Shown here in pieces: positions 6,738-12,654 of a stretch of DNA of 12,654 bases. Both the position numbers and the translations under genes were made by a program. The stretch is taken from NCBI GenBank assembly GCA_903927855.1, contig CAIYOL010000152.1:1-12654 (forward strand), in the 5' to 3' direction. Positions within the stretch are counted from its first letter, which is position 1; each line of letters opens with the position of its first letter. Source of the stretch: an uncultured Planctomycetota bacterium. GTDB taxonomy: Bacteria; Planctomycetota; Phycisphaerae; Sedimentisphaerales; Anaerobacaceae. The notes below the pieces were generated by a model, which saw only the letters and a program-made list of their open reading frames with translations, did no database searches and was not told where the DNA came from.

Positions 6738-9700
6738 TTACTTCGCAGGCTGCGGTTGAGTCAGTGACGTTTCTCTGGCCTTTGCTTTTGCATCAGCGGC
6801 TTTAATGCGGAACAGCAATACAGGCGCTGAAATCGCTATAGAAGAATATGTTCCTTCAATAATACCAAAGAGCATCGCAAAGTTGAAGCCTCGCAGCGCT
6901 TTGCCTGCAAAGAGGTACATTACGAACAATACCAGTAGTGTAGTAGTGCCTGTCAGCAAGGTCCTGGATAGAGTTTCGTTGATGCTGTTGTTGATTATCT
7001 GAGGCGTCAGGGTACCCTTACGGCGGTTCTCACGAATACGGTCGTAAACGACGATTGTATCGTTGATTGAATATCCAAGCAGAGTCAGGAAGGCACCTAT
7101 CATAACAAGGTCGATTTTGAAGTCCCCTATGAGAAGCATCTGGCCGATTTTTGTAGTAGCAATATAAGTGCAGGCGGCAACCATACCGACATTGACACAG
7201 GTATCGTGAAAGAGCGTTATGACAGCACCAAAACCAAAGTGTAAATCTCCGAATCGGACCCAAATGTAAATCAGCATCGCAATCAGCGACAGGACGATGG
7301 CAACAAGCGCCCGCGTCTTTGCCTCTGCGCCGACCGACGGGTTTATCTGTGTAACCCGCGGCAGAGAAGTTTCCAGCTCGGCTGCATCCATAACCTTAGT
7401 TGTCTCGTTTTTAACAAACTGTGCCCATTCATCCCCGGTTACTTCACGGAAGCCGGCCTCTGGTTCGACGCTGAGATAAACAAAAGAATTTACCGGCTGG
7501 TTCGGCTCTATTGTCGCCATATCTGGACCGAGGATTTTATAGGAATACCAGTTAAGGTTTTGCGTATCAGGCTTGAACCGCAAATCTGTAAATCTACGGT
7601 TTATTTCGTCCGCTGTGGCAACTCTTTCTATTTTGCATTCAATTTTAATGCCGCCCAGAAAATCAGCAAGTTCGGGGTAAGAATCTATTGTCTCCTGCGT
7701 TATTTTTCCCTGCGATATAATCTCCGGCTGAAGATTCTGCTGAATTTCCAGTTCATTTGCAAAAGCTGTCAGTACTGCATTATTGACAATTTCATCGACT
7801 TGCGGCTGAGAAACATTGGCGTCAGGAAAAGCCGTTCTTAAAATGTCTCCCACTAAAGATGTATTCAACTGGCTTGTCGTTATGGTAAACTCGGTGGAAG
7901 TCCCGCCGACAGAGGTTATCGCAACATTATCCAGTCTGACATCTTTCTTCTCCATAGCCTTTGTGATTGCCGCGGTCATAGCTTCGACTGTCTGACCGGT
8001 TCGCGGGAAAGCAACCGAAGCTTTGGTTTTATTTGTCTCCGTCGTAGTTATCTCGTATTGTTTGCCCGATGTTCCGACGCTGTAAACAGTTGCCGCTGCA
8101 AGAGCACTATCGCCACGTTCGGTTCCGATTTTGTGAATCCTGTCTTCTACTTCCTGTCTATTGAGGTTGGCATTGTCCTTTAGATTGATTTGAATACTCG
8201 TTCCGCCGGTAAATTCAATGTCGTATTTATTGTTTTTCGTGTCATCCCTTGTGAAGAATATAACCACACCCCCAATGGTAAGTATTGCCGAAAGCGTAAA
8301 GAATATAGGCCGAATACCCATCCAGTTTATATGCGGCACGCGTATAAGGTGCAGCATAACCAAATGGTCTTTTATAATTCGCTTGGCGAGCAGCCAATCG
8401 AAGATTACCCGTGTTACGACTAAGGCTGTGAACAGGTTTGAAAGAAGCCCAAGCATCATTACAAGTGCAAATCCCTTTATATCTTCCGAACCAACCCAGT
8501 AAAGAATTGCGGCAGTAATGATTGTGGTAATGTTGGAATCGAAAATAGCGCTGAATGCTTTATCATAGCCGTTTTTAATGGCGGTCCTCAGGGATGCACC
8601 CCGCATCTGTTCTTCACGAATTCTCTCGAAAATAAGAACGTTGGCATCGACGCTCATTCCAATGGTCAGAATAGTGCCGGCGATGCCGGGCATTGTGAAA
8701 GTTGCCCGCAGCAATGCCATTATTGCCAGTGTGAACAGCAGGTTCATAAGCAGCGCCACATCGGCGATTGCACCGCCGAGGGTGTAATAAATTGCCATAC
8801 AAAGCATTACCCCTACAAGGCCGATGAAGCCCGACTTGAGTCCTTTATCGCGATTGTCGGCGCCAATGGACGGGCCTATCGTTTTTACCGAGATGGGCTG
8901 TTCCACCAGTCTGGCGGGCAGAGAGCCGGCGTTCAGTTTGTTAACCATATCAACAACTTCTGTTTGTGTGAAGCTGCCTTGTATTATGCCGTGCGCGAAT
9001 ATTCTGGAGTTAATGTTTGGAGCGGATATTGCAACACCGTCGAGCAGGATGCAAAGCGGCCGGTCGATATTTCTGCCGGTAATATCTCCAAATAATCTTC
9101 CGCCTCTTTCATCAAACGAAAAACCAATGGCCCTTCGGCCGGTTTGGTCAGTTGTTGGGTAGGCTCTTTTTAGGGTCCAATCTTTACCTTCGGCGCCATG
9201 CACAAAAATCTCACCTTTTTTATTGCTTGCCAGAACATAAAACTTGTCGCCGAATTGGGCAACGAAGGCATCATTCCTTTTAAATTCCTTGATATTTTCT
9301 ATTTCACACCATATATTTTTATTGTCTGAGGCGTATTTGGGTCCCTTTGTCTTAAGCCGTTCAACATAGCCGGCCATCTCGTCGGCGTCCACTTCCGCGT
9401 GTCCCCGCGTCGGCAGTATTCTGAACTCCAGTATTCCGGCGCCTTTCAGCATTCGCTGCAGGTCTCTCGGGTCGTCGAGCCTTCCCTGGAAAGAACGATA
9501 TTCGTCGAAGGCCGCAACTGCTTTGTCGATTTTTTCTGAACGGTCGGGAAATGCGGCTTTAAGCTCATCGATGGCAGCGCTGCGTTTAAACGATTTAGGA
9601 GGCGTTTCTATGCAAAATTTTAGCTGGTCTTCAGTAAGATTTAATTTGTCGAGAGCTTTTGTTGTCTCTTTGTATCGGACATTTATACCCGTTTCAGCAT

Positions 9701-10433
9701 TTGTCAATTGCTCGACAATTTCAGCCCATTCCCTATACATCTTTACATATCTGGTCAGCAAGTCCAGATTACTCTCAGAGCCGAGGTAGTTTATCAGCGA
9801 TTCCTTTAATTTTTGATCATCCAGTTTAATCCAGTCGCCGAGATGTTGTTTTATATCATCAAGCTTAAGTCCGGCAACGGTAATTATACTTTCCGGGGTT
9901 TGGAGTTCTGAAAAGAGCTTGTTTCTCTTGTCCTGTAATCCCCTGCGTTCGTCATAGACATCCGCCAGTTTGTTGAGCATCGTCATTTTATCAGGAACAC
10001 CCCTGGTGAATTCTTCAAAATCTTTGGTTCGTTGCTCTGCCGGCTTTTGCAGGGAGCGCAAAATTATTGTGGGGTTTATGTTATCAGCCAACAGTTCGCT
10101 GCGCGCTTTTTCAAAATTCTGCCGCTTCTGGCGGGTTTCTTCACTAGCCAGCGGCATTTGTATCTCAAAACGGGTACTGCCCTGAGGACGCCATACAAGG
10201 TTTTGGATGTTGGCAGGGTCTATTCGTCTTCGCAGAACAGTTATCATCCTTTGGGCCAAGTCTTTCTTTTCCAGCCCCTCAAGCCCCTGGGTATCAATTT
10301 CATAGATAAGGCTTGTTCCGCCCGCAAGGTCTATTCCCGGTTTTAAGGTTTTGTCCGGAGGATATAAAGTCCACGCCGCAACAACCACAAGAACAATAAT
10401 TAAAATGGATTTCGACAATAAATTCTTGTTCAT
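6738..10433 (-). CDS. secDF: SecD-SecF fusion, protein translocase accessory subunit
   Basis: A single-chain SecDF of 1231 residues, an inner-membrane RND-superfamily protein that uses the proton gradient to help pull secreted proteins out of SecYEG. The SecD half has TM1 at about 8-24, the DLAGGT motif at 35-40, a large first periplasmic domain, and a TM block at about 535-685 with GMSVDANVLIFERIREE (D596 in the proton path). The SecF half has TM1 at about 708-727, FTGGTSIQI at about 741-749, a periplasmic domain, and a TM block at about 1040-1210 with LFHD (D1077) and GYSINDTIVVYDRIREN (D1125). Separate E. coli SecD and SecF total about 940 residues and Bacillus SecDF about 740. The excess lies in two periplasmic regions, a helical, charged stretch at about 100-330 and a long SecF domain at about 750-1030. 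Start ATG 10433 is preceded by GAGGAAG. The gene lies 60 bases after yajC, its functional partner in the holotranslocon. Confidence 0.96.
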   Translation of the reverse strand: MNKNLLSKSILIIVLVVVAAWTLYPPDKTLKPGIDLAGGTSLIYEIDTQGLEGLEKKDLAQRMITVLRRRIDPANIQNLVWRPQGSTRFEIQMPLASEETRQKRQNFEKARSELLADNINPTIILRSLQKPAEQRTKDFEEFTRGVPDKMTMLNKLADVYDERRGLQDKRNKLFSELQTPESIITVAGLKLDDIKQHLGDWIKLDDQKLKESLINYLGSESNLDLLTRYVKMYREWAEIVEQLTNAETGINVRYKETTKALDKLNLTEDQLKFCIETPPKSFKRSAAIDELKAAFPDRSEKIDKAVAAFDEYRSFQGRLDDPRDLQRMLKGAGILEFRILPTRGHAEVDADEMAGYVERLKTKGPKYASDNKNIWCEIENIKEFKRNDAFVAQFGDKFYVLASNKKGEIFVHGAEGKDWTLKRAYPTTDQTGRRAIGFSFDERGGRLFGDITGRNIDRPLCILLDGVAISAPNINSRIFAHGIIQGSFTQTEVVDMVNKLNAGSLPARLVEQPISVKTIGPSIGADNRDKGLKSGFIGLVGVMLCMAIYYTLGGAIADVALLMNLLFTLAIMALLRATFTMPGIAGTILTIGMSVDANVLIFERIREEQMRGASLRTAIKNGYDKAFSAIFDSNITTIITAAILYWVGSEDIKGFALVMMLGLLSNLFTALVVTRVIFDWLLAKRIIKDHLVMLHLIRVPHINWMGIRPIFFTLSAILTIGGVVIFFTRDDTKNNKYDIEFTGGTSIQINLKDNANLNRQEVEDRIHKIGTERGDSALAAATVYSVGTSGKQYEITTTETNKTKASVAFPRTGQTVEAMTAAITKAMEKKDVRLDNVAITSVGGTSTEFTITTSQLNTSLVGDILRTAFPDANVSQPQVDEIVNNAVLTAFANELEIQQNLQPEIISQGKITQETIDSYPELADFLGGIKIECKIERVATADEINRRFTDLRFKPDTQNLNWYSYKILGPDMATIEPNQPVNSFVYLSVEPEAGFREVTGDEWAQFVKNETTKVMDAAELETSLPRVTQINPSVGAEAKTRALVAIVLSLIAMLIYIWVRFGDLHFGFGAVITLFHDTCVNVGMVAACTYIATTKIGQMLLIGDFKIDLVMIGAFLTLLGYSINDTIVVYDRIRENRRKGTLTPQIINNSINETLSRTLLTGTTTLLVLFVMYLFAGKALRGFNFAMLFGIIEGTYSSIAISAPVLLFRIKAADAKAKARETSLTQPQPAK

Positions 10434-10435
10434 AG

Positions 10436-10442
10436 CTTCCTC
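10436..10442 (-). promoter_or_regulatory. Ribosome binding site for secDF
   Basis: Read on the minus strand, GAGGAAG ends 2 bases before the ATG at 10433, with its AGGA core about 5 bases upstream. It supports this start, which also gives the expected short N-terminus before TM1. Confidence 0.65.
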
Positions 10443-10493
10443 ACTGTTCGTAGAATAGCTGATACGTTTATGCGTGCCTTCTCATCTACTCAT

Positions 10494-10913
10494 TCACGAC
10501 TTATCTTGTGACAAATTCTTTCCGATTGCTGAAGAGGCAATTTTTATTTTCGTATTATTCGACTCATCGACTTTCAATGTAATCTCATCGCCTTTGATAT
10601 CCACAACGGTACCAAAAATTCCGCCGATTGTCTGGACCCTGTCATTTTTCTGCAGCGATTGGACCAGTTTTTTGCGCTCCTGTTTTTGCTTTTGAGGCCC
10701 CCTGAAAAAAACAAAAACCATTACGAGCATTAAAGCAACATAAATCCACAACCAGCTTCCGAGCGGATTTTGCTCCCGAGTTCTCGCTCCAACAGTATTG
10801 GAGTCTGATGGTACTTTAGTCATTGCTTCGTCTTCCGAAGTTATCGGCTCTGCGGGAACAACCGATAGTGCTTCATTAGCTTCCGTTTGAGCTAACAGCC
10901 ATACATTGTTCAT
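10494..10913 (-). CDS. yajC: Sec translocon accessory protein YajC
   Basis: A 139-residue single-pass inner-membrane protein that joins SecD and SecF in the holotranslocon. The TM helix is at about 52-70 (SWLWIYVALMLVMVFVFF), followed by the typical basic stretch GPQKQKQERKKLVQSLQKND and the small beta domain with RVQTIGGIFGTVVDI at about 92-106 and a lysine-rich end. E. coli YajC is about 110 residues with its TM near residue 20-40. Here about 50 residues precede the TM; they are acidic and low in complexity (SEDEA, AEP), with MNNVWLLAQT at the start. ATG 10913 is chosen because GAAGGGAAGG stands just upstream. The other in-frame ATG in the tail would start at residue 31 and lacks such a site. 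The position between tgt and secDF is the classic arrangement and makes the assignment certain. Confidence 0.95.
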   Translation of the reverse strand: MNNVWLLAQTEANEALSVVPAEPITSEDEAMTKVPSDSNTVGARTREQNPLGSWLWIYVALMLVMVFVFFRGPQKQKQERKKLVQSLQKNDRVQTIGGIFGTVVDIKGDEITLKVDESNNTKIKIASSAIGKNLSQDKS

Positions 10914-10918
10914 TTCTA

Positions 10919-10928
10919 CCTTCCCTTC
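10919..10928 (-). promoter_or_regulatory. Ribosome binding site for yajC
   Basis: On the minus strand GAAGGGAAGG lies 5 bases before the ATG at 10913. It sits within a tiny frame, ATG at 10930 to TAG at 10916 (Met-Lys-Gly-Arg), that ends 2 bases before the yajC start. That may be chance. Confidence 0.65.
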
Positions 10929-10954
10929 ATAATTGATTGTTGACGACCAATTAC

Positions 10955-10996
10955 TGATTATTGGTAAGATGTTAAATTATCCATAACCAATAATCA
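10955..10996 (-). repeat. 11-bp inverted repeat in the tgt-yajC spacer
   Basis: TGATTATTGGT at 10955-10965 and ACCAATAATCA at 10986-10996 are perfect reverse complements around a 20-base loop. In the mRNA the stem would begin just after the tgt stop codon (10998-11000). It has only three G-C pairs and is not followed by a U tract in the transcribed direction, so it is not a standard intrinsic terminator. The 10960-10965 part can pair instead with ACCAAT at 10946-10951 (8-base loop), and ATTGATT at 10932-10938 is complementary to AATCAAT at 10992-10998. It could be a leader structure for yajC, an mRNA processing site, or a dispersed intergenic repeat. Confidence 0.6.
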
Positions 10997-10997
10997 A

Positions 10998-12101
10998 TCA
11001 TTTTCTTAATTGTTCCTCCGCCCACTCGGCAAATTTGTTTTCCTTTAGAACCTGTCTTATCCTGGCCATTAGTCGCTGATAAAACCTTAGATTATGCAGT
11101 GACACCAAAATCGGCCCGAGCATTTCCCCAACATTAAAGAAATGCCTTAAAGCGGCCCTGCTGAAATTCCTGCAGCAGTAGCAGTCGCAACCGACTTCGA
11201 TTGGCGAGGGGTCGTTTATATACGCGCTGTTCCTCAGCCGCAAAGGGCCGCTCTCGGCTCCGGTAAAGGCAAAGGCGTTTCGCCCGTTTCTGGTTGGCAA
11301 GACACAATCAAACATATCGACGCCGGCTTTCACAGCGGCAATAATATCTGCCGGTGTCCCAACTCCCATTAAATAGCGAGGTTTATCCTCCGGCAAAACT
11401 CGTGTCGTACCAGAGACTGTTCTTATCATATCTTCATGTCCCTCACCCACGCTCAATCCGCCAATAGCGAAACCATCAAAGTCCAGTTCGACAAGTTCGC
11501 CGGCACAGAGTTCTCGCAGCGGCAAATCTATCCCGCCCTGGACAATACCAAACAATAGCTGGTCAGGGTTATTATGTGCCTCCTTGGCACGTTTCGCCCA
11601 CTGCATGGTTCTTTCCACCGCTTTTTTTAGCTGTGGGTCACTGCAGGAAAACGGCGTGCACTGGTCGAAACACATTATTATATCAGCGCCGAGTCGGTTC
11701 TGAATCCTGGTGGCGATTTCAGCATTTAGATATATTTTCGCTCCATCTATATGACTGGCAAACTCAACCCCCTCATCATCGATTTTAGCCAGCGGGCTTA
11801 GCGAAAAGACTTGATAACCGCCGCTGTCGGTCAGTATTGGTTTGTTCCACCCCATCAGTTTGTGTAGTCCGCCGGCCTTTTCGACCGCCTCAATTCCGGG
11901 CCGCAGCAGCAAATGATACGTATTGGCTAAAACAAGTACAGAACCGGTTTCTTCGAGCTGCTGCGGTGTTATTCCCTTTACCGCTCCGGCACTGCCGACC
12001 GGCATAAAGACGGGCGTCTCGACCTTGCCATGGGGTGTGGTTAACAACCCTCGCCTTGCTGCAGAGCGACAGTCTGTAGAAAAAATTTCGAAGTTACTCA
12101 T
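10998..12101 (-). CDS. tgt: Bacterial queuine tRNA-ribosyltransferase (tRNA-guanine transglycosylase)
   Basis: This cytosolic enzyme exchanges guanine 34 in the anticodon of Asp, Asn, His and Tyr tRNAs for preQ1 in queuosine synthesis. It is 367 residues, the normal bacterial length (about 370-385). Visible signatures are TPVFMPVGSAGAVKG at about 29-43, ANTYHLLLRPG at about 59-69, LTDSGGYQVFSL at about 90-101 with general acid/base D92, GIVQGG at about 185-190, GGLSVGE at about 214-220, LMGVGTP at about 244-250 and DMFDCVLPTRNGRNA at about 262-276 with nucleophile D265. The zinc site C305, C307, C310 and H336 keeps the exact spacing of Z. mobilis Tgt (318, 320, 323 and 349). The start is ATG 12101, one base after the TGA of the upstream SpoIID-domain gene (mRNA TGAAATG). 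No strong Shine-Dalgarno is present, so translation probably depends on coupling. It heads the tgt-yajC-secDF group. Confidence 0.97.
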   Translation of the reverse strand: MSNFEIFSTDCRSAARRGLLTTPHGKVETPVFMPVGSAGAVKGITPQQLEETGSVLVLANTYHLLLRPGIEAVEKAGGLHKLMGWNKPILTDSGGYQVFSLSPLAKIDDEGVEFASHIDGAKIYLNAEIATRIQNRLGADIIMCFDQCTPFSCSDPQLKKAVERTMQWAKRAKEAHNNPDQLLFGIVQGGIDLPLRELCAGELVELDFDGFAIGGLSVGEGHEDMIRTVSGTTRVLPEDKPRYLMGVGTPADIIAAVKAGVDMFDCVLPTRNGRNAFAFTGAESGPLRLRNSAYINDPSPIEVGCDCYCCRNFSRAALRHFFNVGEMLGPILVSLHNLRFYQRLMARIRQVLKENKFAEWAEEQLRK

Positions 12102-12102
12102 T

Positions 12103-12654
12103 TCAATAAACTCTTATGATACCCGAGCCGGGGTAATAATATGAAAGTATTTGTTTTGTAGTTTTGCCTTGTCTCGCCATCCCCTCAGCCCCGCATTGGC
12201 ACATTCCAACTCCATGGCCGAAACCTCTCCCCTGTACAAATGCCCATTTATCACCTGTGCTAATGATTCGACAGATTGCGCTTTTTATCTCATGCCCGCT
12301 TGGGTCTATTGCAAGCCGGAAGTCCTCGGCTCGCAAAAAATCTCTTTTGCCGCTTGAGCCGGTAATTTCTATCCGTGTTAATCTGGAATACCCTCCGTAG
12401 TCGCTCTGCTCGGCAGAATTGACATCTATAATTTTTCCGAGTTCCGCTAACTTCGGATACCTCTTTAGTAATCTGTCTGCAATAACAGTCTTGTCAAACC
12501 AGACCGTTGGCCAGAAAAAAAAGTCTGCCTTTGCCACGCTCTCACAATACGAACACGGTACGCCCCCAAGCGGCTCGAAAGAATCGCCGAACACATTTTT
12601 GCTGTTCTCGGTATGGCCGCCGCAGCTTGAGCCGTAATAGGCAGGGAATAGCCC
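12103..12654 (-). CDS. SpoIID/LytB-domain protein, 5'-truncated
   Basis: The C-terminal 183 residues of a SpoIID/LytB-domain protein; the open frame runs past the window edge, so the start is unseen. The fragment opens with AYYGSSCGGHTEN, the conserved SpoIID signature (SSxCGGHTE), and ends with GRGFGHGVGMCQCGAEGMA and SYYYPGSGI, the usual C-terminal hallmark (GHGVGMSQWGA then YYPG). SpoIID of endospore formers is a lytic transglycosylase acting on glycan strands stripped of their peptides, and LytB stimulates an amidase. In a probably non-sporulating Gram-negative bacterium the role is more likely general cell-wall remodelling, which is inference. The catalytic glutamate of SpoIID lies N-terminal to this fragment and cannot be checked. 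The Trp usual after GMSQ is Cys here, and CSYC follows the first motif. The stop is separated from the tgt ATG by one base. Confidence 0.9.
   Translation of the reverse strand, partial: GLFPAYYGSSCGGHTENSKNVFGDSFEPLGGVPCSYCESVAKADFFFWPTVWFDKTVIADRLLKRYPKLAELGKIIDVNSAEQSDYGGYSRLTRIEITGSSGKRDFLRAEDFRLAIDPSGHEIKSAICRIISTGDKWAFVQGRGFGHGVGMCQCGAEGMARQGKTTKQILSYYYPGSGIIRVY

Noticed and set aside
1..12654. Signs of a defence system, CRISPR array, phage or transposon
   Set aside because: All coding space belongs to recognised efflux, metabolic, tRNA-modification, secretion and cell-wall families; I saw no spaced repeats, transposase or phage genes.

Overview
The window comes from a Gram-negative, outer-membrane-bearing bacterium. 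It holds eight recognisable genes in two convergent blocks plus one isolated metabolic gene, and the partial genes at both ends show that both operons continue outside it. The minus-strand block, with a single-chain SecD-SecF of about 1,230 residues, a YajC with a long N-terminal tail, and a SpoIID/LytB-domain protein just before tgt, most resembles Planctomycetota (Phycisphaerae-like). This is a judgement from gene architecture, not from a database search.

Region 1 (1-5297, plus strand) is a three-gene tripartite efflux operon. It holds the C-terminal part of an AcrA/MexA-type periplasmic adaptor, a full-length AcrB/MexB-type HAE1 RND drug/proton antiporter, and an OprM/NodT-type outer-membrane lipoprotein channel. 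The genes are packed tightly (a 1-base stop/start overlap, then a 1-base gap), and both internal junctions have strong Shine-Dalgarno sequences. The proteins look very close to the proteobacterial AcrAB/MexAB-OprM group, and by eye the block seems richer in GC than the rest, so acquisition by transfer is plausible.

Region 2 (5298-6220) is an AT-rich spacer of 158 bases followed by a 6-phosphogluconolactonase gene of the pentose phosphate pathway. It converges with the minus-strand block across 35 bases.

Region 3 (6256-12654, minus strand, transcribed from right to left) reads: SpoIID/LytB-domain protein (5' end outside the window), tgt (queuosine tRNA modification), yajC, secDF fusion (Sec holotranslocon accessory subunits), and a small membrane-anchored LysM protein. 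The order tgt-yajC-secD-secF is the classic bacterial arrangement. The additions are the translationally coupled SpoIID gene upstream and the LysM gene downstream, which put peptidoglycan-facing proteins at both ends of a secretion operon. An 84-base tgt-yajC spacer carries an 11-bp inverted repeat with mutually exclusive pairings.

I found no RNA genes, CRISPR arrays, insertion sequences or phage genes, and no clearly new system. The points most worth following up are the two large periplasmic insertions in SecDF, the changed residues in the drug-pocket phenylalanine cluster of the RND pump, the SpoIID-tgt coupling, and the inverted-repeat leader of yajC.
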